Positions 41,821 to 51,286 are shown, counted from the first letter of the stretch. The stretch is DNA of 64,000 bases from Paenibacillus terrae (GCF_000943545.1 NZ_JTHP01000024.1:1-64000), one strand, 5' to 3'. The notes: generated by a model from the letters alone, not told the origin. Numbers and translations are program-made.

Positions 41821-42416
41821 TAGTCCAGCCCCTTATAGTCCTGTTCCGTTGCAGGTCTCAAGGTACGTGTCACCCCGGTGACTTCCAGCGCCTTAGCCAG
41901 ATAGAACGCGAACACCCCGGCAATCACAATGCTGCCAATCATGCGGAATCCGACATACAGAACATAGTTCCAGGTCGAAAGCTGATCAATATACCCGTAA
42001 CTGAAGTCTAAAATCAGGGAGGCTATAGCCGATCCAGCCGCAGCCAGGGAAGTGACCCACAGATTGGCGTTCCGGTACAGAAAAACCGCAAAAAACAGCT
42101 CTGCTCCCAATCCTTGCAGCAAGCCATAGTACAAGGTAGACATCCCCCATTCACTTCCCAAAAAAGCACTGACCGTTGCCGCTGCCACCTCTGCCAAAAT
42201 CGCAACTCCCGGCTTGCGGATAATAAGGTATGCGAATGTGCCCGCCATAAACCACATGCCGTACACCAATTGCTCGGCGTTCAGCCCCAGCGGTTTCACC
42301 AGATCATACGCAGGCCCCCATATTTTATAGACCAACCCAAACACGACGGCGATCACGATCGTGACCAAAATATCCGTCAGCTTCAATCCTTTAGACGCTT
42401 TTACAGCAGTATTCAT
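41820..42416 (-). CDS. ykoE: ECF transporter S component (YkoE type)
   Basis: The start at 42416 (MNTAVKASKGLKLTD) follows AAGGGGAG by 9 bases. The 198-aa protein has six membrane helices and matches YkoE, the substrate-binding S component for the thiamine precursor hydroxymethylpyrimidine (family known; crystal structure of a thiamine-linked YkoE exists). Typical stretches are YKIWGPAYDLVKPLG and SEWGMSTLYYGLLQGLGAE. It is the first gene after a TPP riboswitch, which supports the substrate call. Confidence 0.9.
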   Translation of the reverse strand: MNTAVKASKGLKLTDILVTIVIAVVFGLVYKIWGPAYDLVKPLGLNAEQLVYGMWFMAGTFAYLIIRKPGVAILAEVAAATVSAFLGSEWGMSTLYYGLLQGLGAELFFAVFLYRNANLWVTSLAAAGSAIASLILDFSYGYIDQLSTWNYVLYVGFRMIGSIVIAGVFAFYLAKALEVTGVTRTLRPATEQDYKGLD

Positions 42417-42461
42417 TATGATGTACTCCCCTTTTCCCTTAAAATGGGCCTCGTGGCCATG

Positions 42462-42501
42462 AAAAAAAGCTTGTCCGGAGCTGAATCTCCAGGCAAGCTT
42501 T
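42462..42501 (-). terminator. Riboswitch-controlled terminator
   Basis: On the minus strand AAAGCTTGCCTGGAG and CTCCGGACAAGCTTT pair around a short loop, followed by a run of T. It lies between the TPP aptamer and ykoE, so thiamine pyrophosphate binding would favour its formation and stop transcription. Confidence 0.88.
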
Positions 42502-42651
42502 ATGCGCAGTAAAAGGTGGATCACCATACAAAACATCATTCGTCGATATGCCTCATACAACCAGTAGCCTAAGCGCAGCCGTCTAGCTTGATTATAAGAT
42601 ATGAACCGAATCTATCGACAACCGCAAAACAAGCGGCATTCCTGTATAGTG

Positions 42652-42742
42652 TTCTAGGTTTCTCTACGCTGGCATTACCCAGATCAGATTTCACGGTCGA
42701 TGGCAAGGGCCACCCTCTCAGCCTGACTTTCTCAAGCTCCCG
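42652..42742 (-). ncRNA. TPP riboswitch (THI element)
   Basis: The minus strand carries the conserved THI-box blocks in order: GGGAGC, GGCTGAGAGGGTGG, GACCGTGAAATCTGATCTGG, and TAATGCCAGCGTAGAGAAAC. It is followed by a terminator and then ykoEDC. It is a transcriptional off-switch responding to thiamine pyrophosphate. Confidence 0.95.
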
Positions 42743-42764
42743 ACAATGCTTTTTAATTCACTAT

Positions 42765-42793
42765 AATGTACACCACATCTATTGCTTTGACAA
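42765..42793 (-). promoter_or_regulatory. Candidate promoter of the riboswitch-ykoEDC unit
   Basis: On the minus strand TTGTCA, 17 bases, TACATT lies just upstream of the THI element. It abuts the tatD stop at 42796. Confidence 0.5.
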
Positions 42794-42795
42794 TC

Positions 42796-43587
42796 CTACA
42801 ATCCGAAAAAACGTTTGGCTGTCTCTGTCGTCGCGATTTCGATCTCCATAATGCTTCGACCTGTACATTCTGCAACCGTAGCGGCAATATGTGCGAGATA
42901 GATCGGCTCATTGCGCCCTTCCTTCGGCTTTACAGGTAAATTACGCGGGGTGAGAAATGGAGCATCCGTTTCAATCATGAGACGGTCCAGTGGAATATCC
43001 CTGACCAGTTCACGCAAATGCTTGCCGCGCCGTTCGTCGCAGATCCAGCCTGTAATACCGATGTACAATCCCATGTCTACATACATGTGCAGCTCCTGTG
43101 CGGTTCCGGTAAAACAATGCACCACCGCCTTATTTATCAGCCCATGATGCTCCCGCAGCATAGCCGCAAAATCCTCATGCGCATCCCGCTCATGCAAAAA
43201 TAACGGCATTTTCAGCTCGCCAGCCAGCTTCATCTGTTCCCTAAACCATTGACGCTGCACATCACGCGGAGAGAAATCACGGTTATAATCCAGTCCGCAT
43301 TCCCCGATGGCTACGACCTGCGGCTGACCCGCCAGCGTACGAAGCTGTTGAATCGTATCCGGGGTACAGTCTTTGGCATCATGGGGATGCACACCAGCCG
43401 TCGCATACAGCTTGCCGGGATAACGTGCCGCATACTGTGAAGCCCCCCGGCTGCTGCGGACACTTGTCCCGGTAATAATCAGCGGTGTAATCCCTTCGGC
43501 TGCCGCTCTTTCCACCACCTGCTCCCGATCCTCATGAAACGAACGATGCATCAGATTTACACCAATATCAATCAGTGACATACCCAT
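42796..43587 (-). CDS. TatD-family metal-dependent hydrolase
   Basis: The 263-aa TIM-barrel protein starts MGMSLIDIGVNLMH behind AGGAGG. Metal ligands are in AIGECGLDYNRDFSP (Glu, about residue 95), LFLHERDAHED (His), VVHCFTGTAQE (His) and MIETDAPFLTPRNL (Asp, about 205). The first motif, normally DTHxH, reads DIGVNLMH, as in E. coli TatD itself rather than YcfH. TatD enzymes act as 3'-5' exonucleases or deoxyribonucleases. It lies 85 bp after the RlaP gene on the same strand. Confidence 0.9.
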   Translation of the reverse strand: MGMSLIDIGVNLMHRSFHEDREQVVERAAAEGITPLIITGTSVRSSRGASQYAARYPGKLYATAGVHPHDAKDCTPDTIQQLRTLAGQPQVVAIGECGLDYNRDFSPRDVQRQWFREQMKLAGELKMPLFLHERDAHEDFAAMLREHHGLINKAVVHCFTGTAQELHMYVDMGLYIGITGWICDERRGKHLRELVRDIPLDRLMIETDAPFLTPRNLPVKPKEGRNEPIYLAHIAATVAECTGRSIMEIEIATTETAKRFFGL

Positions 43588-43672
43588 TTCAGTTCCTCCT
43601 TTATAAAACTATAATCTCGGATCATATTCCCATACCACTATTTCTCCCAATTCATAGTCAACGAACCAGTCT

Positions 43673-44497
43673 TTACAGTTCGGCTTGCCATACTTCCTTC
43701 ACCGCAGCGCGGAACAAATCATCCAGTTGCTGATCACGTCCACCCTCCATATGCTGGAGCAAAGGCGCCTTTTGTTCAAAATAAGCCATTTGCTGCTGGA
43801 TATAATCATTGACCACAGAAAGCTGTGGCTCAATATCCAGTTCCTCGCCCGCTTTTTTACGTTGCAGCAAATGTCCGATCACCTGATAAAGCTCTGTATC
43901 TGCCGGAATTAATTCCTCCAGCAAGTCTTCGAATTCCATCGGAGGCATACTGTTATAGCGTTCAATCCAGCCACACGCCAGCAACGGGCGCAGCACATAA
44001 AAATACTTTTTAATCTTCACCTGTTCTCCTTGCAAATAATCCCGATAGTTTCCCCGCGCCATATTCAGATAATGATACATACAGGACTTAGGCGAAAAAG
44101 TTAACGGCGATATAGCGCGAATCTGTTCTGCCACTGAATATGGCTCCAGATAGGGAATCGGGGATTGCAGCCATTCCAGTAAAGGCGGATTGGACTTGCG
44201 AAATAGATTGAGCGACTTTTTCAAGTCCCAGCCGTTGATATCCAGCAAATCGCTGATTGGACGCTCAATCACATCCCGTTTATCAAAAATGGACAAATAC
44301 CACTCCACCGGCCTTACATAAATAAAACGTACATCGTAGTCACTATCCTGTGAAGGAAATCCCCACGCCCGACTGCCTGATTCACAGGCATATACAATAC
44401 GCACCTGCTCCTCCTGCTCCAAAGCACGCAGCTCCTGCAATATCGTTTCACGCATTTCCGGTCTGATTGAATTCCGTCCATGTTTTATATCTTTCAT
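43673..44497 (-). CDS. RlaP-type nucleotidyltransferase
   Basis: The start follows AGGGAGGG by 6 bases. The 274-aa protein has a polymerase-beta-type nucleotidyltransferase domain with ACESGSRAWGFPSQDSDYDV (about residues 38-57; G-S-R and the catalytic Asp pair D-x-D). The helical remainder is typical of COG3541/RlaP, the RNA ligase-associated nucleotidyltransferase. RlaP is often encoded with RtcB-type ligases and predicted to act on RNA ends. An rtcB gene lies in the same window at 61.7 kb, and twin WYL regulators lie immediately divergent. Confidence 0.85.
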   Translation of the reverse strand: MKDIKHGRNSIRPEMRETILQELRALEQEEQVRIVYACESGSRAWGFPSQDSDYDVRFIYVRPVEWYLSIFDKRDVIERPISDLLDINGWDLKKSLNLFRKSNPPLLEWLQSPIPYLEPYSVAEQIRAISPLTFSPKSCMYHYLNMARGNYRDYLQGEQVKIKKYFYVLRPLLACGWIERYNSMPPMEFEDLLEELIPADTELYQVIGHLLQRKKAGEELDIEPQLSVVNDYIQQQMAYFEQKAPLLQHMEGGRDQQLDDLFRAAVKEVWQAEL

Positions 44498-44740
44498 GCT
44501 ATTCCCTCCCTAACCACCGCTTTTATATCTTGATATTTCCTGAATGCTCCACATTCATTCTACGCCCCGTCTTGGCTGACGGATTCTACTTGGTATTTAT
44601 ATCATCCTATATTTTGCTTGCCGCGAACATGGCGAAAGTATTACAAAGATGAATAAATTCCCTTTTTCCTGCATCTCTTCCCTGTTAGAATAGAGGGATA
44701 CTTATTTTCGGAGAACGGCAACAGAAACGGGGAATCCGCC

Positions 44741-46066
44741 ATGGCGAGAGAGAGCTTTGATAAAGAAATTCAATTTCTGCGCATGCTGACACTGACGAGC
44801 GGCGCTTATAATCGGCAGCAATTTGCAGACAGACTGGGCATTTCCGTACATACCTTTGATAAAACGATCCGGCGTCTCAAAGAAATCGTTCAATCCGTGC
44901 AGCAGCAGTTACCAGCGGAGCAGGGACATGACTTCAATGAAATGCTGCGCTTCAACTACTATGAATCCGCTGATCCACTACTGCTATTCCTGTTTCGGGC
45001 CAAATCGCTCAAGGAGTCGGAAAGCGTCCGCCTGGCCCTTCTGTTGACAGCGCTACAGTCACAACCGCTGACCACCATGGAGCTGCTGGATGCCTGCTGC
45101 GATGGGCTGCCTCCCGACAGTACGCTACCGGATGAGAAAACGATCCGTTCGGACCTGAAATATCTGGTCGAAGTCGGCGTGGTTCGCAAGGAGCCCGGCG
45201 GCAGACCTTACCGCTATGCTGTTCGCAATGATCTGGTCACTGGACTGACGGACGAGGAATTACTGGACCTGTATGACTTTGTGGACATTATGGCGAATAC
45301 GCACCTCCCCTCTGTACAGGGATATCTGCTGCGCGATCTTTTAAAAAAAGCCATGCGTCGTCAAGCTGGAGATCAGGAAATGGTGGAACCTTTTTTATAC
45401 AAATACCACTATTACTCACGCATTCTGGATGAGGCCCATATTCATCCGCTTCTTCACGCCATTCGGCAACGTAGCTGTGTGACTTTTTTGTACTTTTCGG
45501 CGGCCAAACGAAGCATGTATGGGTCACAGAACACGAATCCGCTGTTTGAAAAAGAAACCGAAGGCCGTGAGCACACCATTCTTCCCTTGCAAGTCATCTA
45601 TGATCATCAATATGGACGTTGGTATGTACTGGGTCAGGTGGACGGCAAAGGGATCATGAAGTTTCGCATGGAGGGCATGACACAGTTGGCGGAGGGCGAA
45701 CCCGTGTCGGAGCAGCGTTTTGCCGACCTGCTGGCCGTGTTGGAAGAAAGAACGCGGTATAGCTGGCTTGTGGATACCGGACGTGCCGTGAAGGTGCGGG
45801 TACGTTTTTTCAATCCCGAAGGTGCCAAACGCAACTTTATTCGGGAACGCGTGCTGTTGCAGGGACAATGGGGAACGATCACGGAGGAAGAAAGTGAATC
45901 CTTTATCTATGAAATTACAGTGAACGGAATCACCGAGATTAAACCATGGCTACGCAGCTTTGGATCAAGCTGTGAGGTATTGGAACCCAAGCGGCTGCGT
46001 CAGGAATTCAAGCAGGAATGGAAGGAGCTTCAAGCCTATTATGAGCCTATTCGAGAAAATATTTAA
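44741..46066 (+). CDS. WYL-domain transcriptional regulator
   Basis: The 441-aa product has an N-terminal helix-turn-helix (NRQQFADRLGISVHTFDKTI, about residues 24-43) and a second winged-helix segment (KTIRSDLKYLVEVGVVRKEP). The WYL domain begins around residue 240 (CVTFLYFSAAKRS) and includes the ligand-pocket motif YDHQYGRWYVLGQVDGKG. A C-terminal WCX extension follows (VKVRVRFFNPEGAKR). WYL proteins sense nucleic-acid ligands or nucleotides and often control RNA-repair or defence genes. It diverges from rlaP/tatD, and the next regulator overlaps it by 26 bp. Confidence 0.9.
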   Translation: MARESFDKEIQFLRMLTLTSGAYNRQQFADRLGISVHTFDKTIRRLKEIVQSVQQQLPAEQGHDFNEMLRFNYYESADPLLLFLFRAKSLKESESVRLALLLTALQSQPLTTMELLDACCDGLPPDSTLPDEKTIRSDLKYLVEVGVVRKEPGGRPYRYAVRNDLVTGLTDEELLDLYDFVDIMANTHLPSVQGYLLRDLLKKAMRRQAGDQEMVEPFLYKYHYYSRILDEAHIHPLLHAIRQRSCVTFLYFSAAKRSMYGSQNTNPLFEKETEGREHTILPLQVIYDHQYGRWYVLGQVDGKGIMKFRMEGMTQLAEGEPVSEQRFADLLAVLEERTRYSWLVDTGRAVKVRVRFFNPEGAKRNFIRERVLLQGQWGTITEEESESFIYEITVNGITEIKPWLRSFGSSCEVLEPKRLRQEFKQEWKELQAYYEPIRENI

Positions 46067-46841
46067 CTACCAAATCGTCTCGCGGCTGGATGAATCGGGC
46101 GCTTTTGCTACCACATCGCAGGAAAGAATCTGGCTCCAGTCCATGCTGGCAGATCCAGCGGCGACAGAAGCTTTTACCCTGTCTACGCTCGATAAGCTTC
46201 GGCTGATGCTCGCAGATGACGAGCCGCTGGAGGTCGATGGCAGCTTGAGGGAAAAGGCCGGCATTCCTGCCTCCCCGGTTTATCATCCGCTCCTGCGTAT
46301 ATTGCGTCCCATCCTGCGGTCACGCTCAGGTATCTGTATGAGCTACAGAATGCGCAACGGGCGTGTTCATGAGCGTATGTCCGGCTTTCCGTATAAACTG
46401 GAATTTTCCATGGTCAAAAAGGAATGGAGCCTGCTTTGGTACAATCGCAGACACCGTGCGCTGATGTCCACCAAGCTGCCTAACATCGTAACCATCACCG
46501 AAGAGGAAATTCCACCTGAAGAGACCGAGAAATTCACCCAACGTATACTCGGTATTCTGGAGTCACGCAAAGAACAGGGCATCATCGAAATTATTTCTGT
46601 CTACAACGGGGAAATGTCCCGTATTTTATACGCCTTTTCCTGCTTTGAGAAAGAAGTAGAGTATATTCAGGATGCGGATACCTATCGCATTACGCTCACT
46701 TTTCAGGCAGACGAAGATGAATATGTACTGTCCAAAATCCGTTTCCTCGGCAAACGCGTCAAGGTCGTCCAAGGCTCCCGGCTCATTTCCCGAATGAAGG
46801 AAACAACCGCCAGGGCACTTGCAAGATACGAAGAGGATTAG
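46041..46841 (+). CDS. Second WYL-domain regulator, without N-terminal HTH
   Basis: The start at 46041 (MSLFEKIFNYQIVSRLDE) lies 26 bases inside the preceding gene; the frame extends further up to 45960 but shares that gene's coding region. The 266-aa product has a WYL-like core (SGICMSYRMRNGRVHERMSGF, about residues 95-115; KKEWSLLWYNRRHR) and a C-terminal WCX-like domain (YRITLTFQADEDEYVLSKI). I see no clear DNA-binding domain, so it may act as a heteromeric partner of the first WYL protein, to which it is translationally coupled. Confidence 0.8.
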   Translation: MSLFEKIFNYQIVSRLDESGAFATTSQERIWLQSMLADPAATEAFTLSTLDKLRLMLADDEPLEVDGSLREKAGIPASPVYHPLLRILRPILRSRSGICMSYRMRNGRVHERMSGFPYKLEFSMVKKEWSLLWYNRRHRALMSTKLPNIVTITEEEIPPEETEKFTQRILGILESRKEQGIIEIISVYNGEMSRILYAFSCFEKEVEYIQDADTYRITLTFQADEDEYVLSKIRFLGKRVKVVQGSRLISRMKETTARALARYEED

Positions 46842-46869
46842 CCGCTGAAAAAATATTAATACGTCCAAT

Positions 46870-46912
46870 AAAAAAAGGCCCGCACTCTGTCCATAAGACA
46901 AAGGGCGGGCCT
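46870..46912 (-). terminator. Intrinsic terminator between convergent genes
   Basis: AGGCCCGC and GCGGGCCT pair. On the minus strand they are followed by seven T residues, so it mainly serves the aldo-keto reductase gene and also closes the WYL operon. Confidence 0.85.
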
Positions 46913-46993
46913 ATTCAATTACGGTTTGTATTACCAAGTCATATGCTTTCATGAAAATGTGCCTGCTATAACAAGCTGAGAAGCATTCCAAAG

Positions 46994-47971
46994 TTACGGC
47001 AAAGCTTGTCCCCGTGCGCTCACATACAGCTCATACCATTCCTCACGGGTCATCAGCTCACTCTGGCGCTCTGCGTCCTGACACGCCTTGATCCGTCCAG
47101 GATTGGCACTGCCAATCACAGGCTGAATACGCGCCGGATGCTTCATGAGCCAGCCAAGCACGATGGACTCACGTGTCGTTTCCTTTTCAACAGCCAGCTT
47201 TTGCACCAGCTCTGCTGTTTGGCGTATATGCTCCGGCTCCCCGTCCAAAGAACCACCGCTAAAACGTCCCTGTGCCAGCGGACCCCACGCTTGAAGCTGA
47301 ATATCCTCCGTTTGGCAGTATTCCAGCAAGCCTTCGCCAAAATGGACACTCGTCCCCGCCTGTTGATTCACATGCACCGTCTGATCTATAAAGTGCAGAT
47401 GCGCAAGGCTCATCTCCAATTGATTAGCAATCAGCGGCTCCGCCAAGCTGCGCTCCAGAAACTGAATTTGGCTTACATTCATATTGGAAACACCGAAATG
47501 CCGTACTTTACCGGATGCCTTAAGCTTACTGAACGCCTCTGCTACTTCTTCCGGCTCAACCAACGGATCAGGACGGTGCAGCAGCAGAATGTCCAAATAT
47601 TCGGTGCCCAAACGCTTCAGAATACCATCCACAGACTCCATAATATGAGCATATGAAAAATCAAATCGCCCTGGGAGCGTACCATCTGGCAGGAAAATGC
47701 CGCATTTGGACTGGATAACGATCTGTTCGCGCAAACCAGGCTGTCCCTTCAAAATCCGACCGAAAATTTCTTCCGCTTTCCCCATACGATAGATGTCTGC
47801 ATGATCGAACATCGTAATGCCGATGGAACGTGCGGCTTCCACCGCTCTTTCTGCTTCAACAATATGCTCCTGCGTAAATGGCGCCTGGCTCCATTCTCCG
47901 CCAAAAGGCATACAACCCAGAACCAGACGACTATCGGAGATTCCACGTTTCTGTAAAGGCATAATCTTCAT
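46994..47971 (-). CDS. Aldo/keto reductase
   Basis: The 325-aa product has the AKR (beta/alpha)8 fold. The catalytic tetrad is visible: Asp and Tyr in FDHADIYRMGKAEEIFG, Lys in VIQSKCGIF and His in DILLLHRPDPL. The NADPH-binding end is PVIGSANPGRIKACQDA. It is closest to the YdhF-like group. Substrate unknown. The ATG follows AAGGGGG, and it is 21 bp downstream of cysK, suggesting one operon. Confidence 0.92.
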   Translation of the reverse strand: MKIMPLQKRGISDSRLVLGCMPFGGEWSQAPFTQEHIVEAERAVEAARSIGITMFDHADIYRMGKAEEIFGRILKGQPGLREQIVIQSKCGIFLPDGTLPGRFDFSYAHIMESVDGILKRLGTEYLDILLLHRPDPLVEPEEVAEAFSKLKASGKVRHFGVSNMNVSQIQFLERSLAEPLIANQLEMSLAHLHFIDQTVHVNQQAGTSVHFGEGLLEYCQTEDIQLQAWGPLAQGRFSGGSLDGEPEHIRQTAELVQKLAVEKETTRESIVLGWLMKHPARIQPVIGSANPGRIKACQDAERQSELMTREEWYELYVSARGQALP

Positions 47972-47992
47972 ATTATTCCCCCTTCACTCTTT

Positions 47993-48919
47993 TTATCCGA
48001 AAATACCCATGCTCAAATATCGCTCTCCTGTATCCGGGGCAATACAAAGCACCCGTTTGCCCGCTCCCAAGCGCCGAGCTTCTTGAATTGCCGTCCATAT
48101 TGTAGCTCCGCTGGAAGGTCCGACAAGAATTCCTTCCTGAGCAGCAATGGCCCGTGTCATCGCAATCGCATCCTCATCCGAAACCTGTATGATTTCGTCA
48201 TAAATATCCGTATTCAGTACGGCAGGAACGAATCCCGGGCTAGTACCGACTAGCTTATGCGGACCAGGCTTGCCCCCTGACAGCACTGGCGAACCCTTCG
48301 GCTCCACCACGACAACCCGCAGATCCGGCAAATGCTGGCGCAGTACCTCACCCGTTCCTGTAATCGTACCGCCTGTTCCCGAAGAAGCGACGAACACGTC
48401 CAGCTTGCCTTCTGTCTGCTCCAAAATTTCAAGTGCAGTCGTTGTACGGTGGATATCCGGGTTGGCCTCGTTTTCAAATTGATGCGGGATAAAGCTCCCT
48501 TCAATCTCAGCCCCCAGCTCTAGCGCCTTGCGAATCGCTCCTGACATCCGTTCTTCCGCTGGTGTCAGCACAACCTCAGCCCCATACGCTTTTAAAATAT
48601 TGATTCGTTCCCTCGTCATATTCGACGGCATGACCAAAATCGCACGGTAGCCTCGGGCAGCCGCATTCATCGCCAAACCGATCCCCGTGTTGCCACTGGT
48701 CGGCTCAATAATGGTTCCACCCGGCTTTAAGTGTCCAGCCTTTTCCGCCTCGTCAATCAAATTACCCGCCGCCCGATCCTTAACACTGCCGCTGGGATTA
48801 AAGTATTCCAGCTTCACATACACTTCCGCATCCTGCGGTCCGGTTAACCGTTGAAGCCGCACACAAGGCGTATCTCCAATTAAATCTGTAATACTATGTA
48901 CCACTTTAAGTGTCATCAT
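47993..48919 (-). CDS. cysK: Cysteine synthase (O-acetylserine sulfhydrylase)
   Basis: The start is set at 48919 (MMTLKVVHSITDLIGDTP) because AAGGAGG lies 5 bases upstream of ATG-ATG. The 308-aa PLP enzyme has Lys in NPSGSVKDRAA (about residue 44), the substrate loop PTSGNTGIG (about 72-80) and the phosphate-binding loop SSGTGGTITGTG (about 178-189). It makes cysteine from O-acetylserine and sulfide. The gene diverges from the MFS exporter. A paralogue role (CysM-like) cannot be excluded. Confidence 0.92.
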   Translation of the reverse strand: MMTLKVVHSITDLIGDTPCVRLQRLTGPQDAEVYVKLEYFNPSGSVKDRAAGNLIDEAEKAGHLKPGGTIIEPTSGNTGIGLAMNAAARGYRAILVMPSNMTRERINILKAYGAEVVLTPAEERMSGAIRKALELGAEIEGSFIPHQFENEANPDIHRTTTALEILEQTEGKLDVFVASSGTGGTITGTGEVLRQHLPDLRVVVVEPKGSPVLSGGKPGPHKLVGTSPGFVPAVLNTDIYDEIIQVSDEDAIAMTRAIAAQEGILVGPSSGATIWTAIQEARRLGAGKRVLCIAPDTGERYLSMGIFG

Positions 48920-49102
48920 TATATCCTCCTTGGATGAGTCCATATTATAAAAATAACATATTTAACCCGCTCATACCTGTCGCTTTTGTAAAATACATAA
49001 ATCTTATCTGCTTAGTATGTAAAATTATTGCAAATGGGTCGCCAGATGTGGTTTCTAATGATATACTCGCATTACTATTTTTCAGGAGGATACAAGATAT
49101 TT

Positions 49103-50311
49103 ATGAGTACTCAAGAAAATTTGACAGCCAATCGCTTTCCACCCTCCTTGCTATGGTTGACACTCGGTGCCTTCGCCATCGGCATGACCGAATTCGTCAT
49201 TATGGGGCTTCTGCCTAATGTAGCCCAAGATCTTCAAGTTACCATCCCGCAAGCCGGACAGCTAATCACCAGTTACGCGCTTGGTGTAGCCATTGGCGCA
49301 CCTGTGCTCACCGTATTGACTCACAAGGTACCGCAAAAAAAGCTGTTATGCCTGCTGATGATTATATTCATTTTAGGCAATCTTTTTTCCGTCATTGCTC
49401 CCAACTACGAGCTTCTGATTGTAGCCCGTATGGCTACCGCGTTATCGCACGGAACCTTTTTGGGAGTGGGTTCCCTGATCGCGGCGCGGCTGGTCCGTCC
49501 TGATAAGCGGGCTGGTGCCATCTCCATGGTGCTGACCGGACTGACCGTAGCCAACATTATCGGCGTGCCCTTTGGCACCTTTATCGGACAGCAGCTCGGC
49601 TGGCGTGCTTCCTTTGGAGCCATCGTTGTGATCGGCCTGATTTCTCTCTTTGGCATCATCCGGTACATTCCGGTCATGCATCAGGACAAGCCTTCCAGTC
49701 TCAAACAAGAAGTCCGAAGCCTGTTTAATCCGAAGGTACTGCTGATGCTGCTCACAGGTGCTGTCGGTTGCGGTAGCCTGTTCACCGTCTTTACGTATAT
49801 CACGCCTTTACTGACCGACATTAGCGGCTTTGCCGAGCACAGCATCACGTGGATTCTTGTCCTGTTTGGCCTCGGCGTAACCATCGGCAACATCGTCGGC
49901 GGCAAGCTTGCAGATTGGAAACTGCTGCCGTCGCTGATCGCAAACTATGCCGTATTGGCAGTTATTTTGGCCATCCTGACGTTCACGCTACAAAGCCCGG
50001 TGCTGGCCGTCATCACTGTCTTTATCTGGGGCATTGCCGCGTTCGGCATTATGCCCGGCATTCAGGTTCGCATCATGAATCTGGCCTATGAGGCTCCTTT
50101 GCTCGCTTCTACCTCCAGCCATTCCGCATTGAATCTGGGCAATGCAGGAGGCGCTTTTATCGGCGGGGTCGTCATTAATCAAATGGGACTCGCCGCCATC
50201 CCATGGGTCGCATCTCTTATCACTGTCGGTGGCCTGCTTCTCATGCTGGTCAGCTACGTCATCGACCGCAGAACTGCTCAATCTGAAGCCGTAGCGTGGA
50301 TACAATCCTAA
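49103..50311 (+). CDS. MFS transporter, DHA1 (AraJ/PbuE-like) family
   Basis: The start at 49103 (MSTQENLTANRFPPSLL) is 13 bases after AGGAGG, slightly long; no better start exists. The 402-aa product has 12 predicted membrane helices and DHA1 signatures: FAIGMTEFVIMGLLPNVAQD in helix 1, RMATALSHGTFLGVG in helix 4 and FGTFIGQQLGWRASF in helix 5. These proteins export sugars, purines or drugs. The gene diverges from cysK, and its substrate cannot be told from sequence. Confidence 0.9.
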   Translation: MSTQENLTANRFPPSLLWLTLGAFAIGMTEFVIMGLLPNVAQDLQVTIPQAGQLITSYALGVAIGAPVLTVLTHKVPQKKLLCLLMIIFILGNLFSVIAPNYELLIVARMATALSHGTFLGVGSLIAARLVRPDKRAGAISMVLTGLTVANIIGVPFGTFIGQQLGWRASFGAIVVIGLISLFGIIRYIPVMHQDKPSSLKQEVRSLFNPKVLLMLLTGAVGCGSLFTVFTYITPLLTDISGFAEHSITWILVLFGLGVTIGNIVGGKLADWKLLPSLIANYAVLAVILAILTFTLQSPVLAVITVFIWGIAAFGIMPGIQVRIMNLAYEAPLLASTSSHSALNLGNAGGAFIGGVVINQMGLAAIPWVASLITVGGLLLMLVSYVIDRRTAQSEAVAWIQS

Positions 50312-50536
50312 ATTGGATTAACTCGTTAGAGAAACCTTGGCTACAGATATTGAGTTTGGACCCATTTGATATCAGCACTGCAAAACATCGAAGAGATTCT
50401 TGTGATAAGTCACACAGGGATCTCTTTTGATTTTTAAACCAACAAAAACTAACCTTATCGCACTTTCGATATTAATTTTTTTCAAATCTTTTAGGTATAC
50501 AAATAAAGGGGACAGATACAATGGAAATATAGGAAG

Positions 50537-50579
50537 TTGTAGTTTATTTGCAGTTTAACTTGCAGTTTGATTGCAGTTC
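50537..50579 (+). promoter_or_regulatory. Four phased direct repeats upstream of the toxin-antitoxin pair
   Basis: TTGTAGTTT, TTGCAGTTT, TTGCAGTTT and TTGCAGTTC start at 50537, 50548, 50560 and 50571, spaced 11-12 bases (one helical turn). They lie 30-72 bases before the antitoxin start. The array is a likely operator bound by the helix-turn-helix antitoxin. Confidence 0.6.
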
Positions 50580-50608
50580 ATTTAGAATGGAGGCATAAAG
50601 AGGTGAAT

Positions 50609-51286
50609 ATGGTGGCGTTATCAACAGAGGATAAAATAATATTCGAAAACTTCATAACTGAATCTTCACGATCCCCGGAGAAAGCAGAAGTTATTTTGAA
50701 GGTTTTTCATAACATCGCTGTGAGATTTAATGCGTTACCTGCAAACTTGGAATCAGAAATTACTGAAATCATTCAGTTCGGACGTGTAGGCGATGAGAAC
50801 TTAGATATCCTTACAAAAGGTTTAAAGGACGTAAGCGCTAGTATACTTACTCTGGCGGAGGAAGAAATATCACCTTCATATTCGACAGGGCAGTTAGCTA
50901 AAATGTTTGGAGTTAGTATATCAACTATTAACAACTGGATTGCCGCAAAGCGATTTGTAGGATTCGTCAGAGAGGAAAAAAATAAACAGGCCCGAATTAA
51001 CGCTCGAACCTTGTGGATTTCCCCTACAGGAGAACACATTTCCTTGAAGGAAGTAGCTACATTATACAAAGAAAACCAAACCAAGTTAAACATGGATAAG
51101 ACCGAATCTCAAATAAATCACATTCGTTATTCTGTAGATATGATTAATTTTTATGAAGAACGATATGGTAATTCGTTCGAACATGTGCTTAAAGAGAAAG
51201 GAGAACCAAGTATGTCTAATGATTTTAAATGGTCAAGAGAAGGTAAAGAGTGGCGAGCTTTTCTTCAAGAAATCAGCCCTAATTGA
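50609..51286 (+). CDS. HTH-domain antitoxin-like protein (TumA type)
   Basis: ATG 50609 follows AGAGG. The 225-aa product has a helical N-terminal domain and a central MerR/excisionase-like helix-turn-helix, YSTGQLAKMFGVSISTINNW (about residues 105-124), followed by AAKRFVGFVREEK. Its last codons overlap the TTG start of the next gene by 4 bases (TTGA), a pattern common in toxin-antitoxin pairs. The region is AT-richer than its neighbours, suggesting acquisition. I infer that it binds the four repeats upstream and neutralises the TumE-like toxin. Confidence 0.75.
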   Translation: MVALSTEDKIIFENFITESSRSPEKAEVILKVFHNIAVRFNALPANLESEITEIIQFGRVGDENLDILTKGLKDVSASILTLAEEEISPSYSTGQLAKMFGVSISTINNWIAAKRFVGFVREEKNKQARINARTLWISPTGEHISLKEVATLYKENQTKLNMDKTESQINHIRYSVDMINFYEERYGNSFEHVLKEKGEPSMSNDFKWSREGKEWRAFLQEISPN

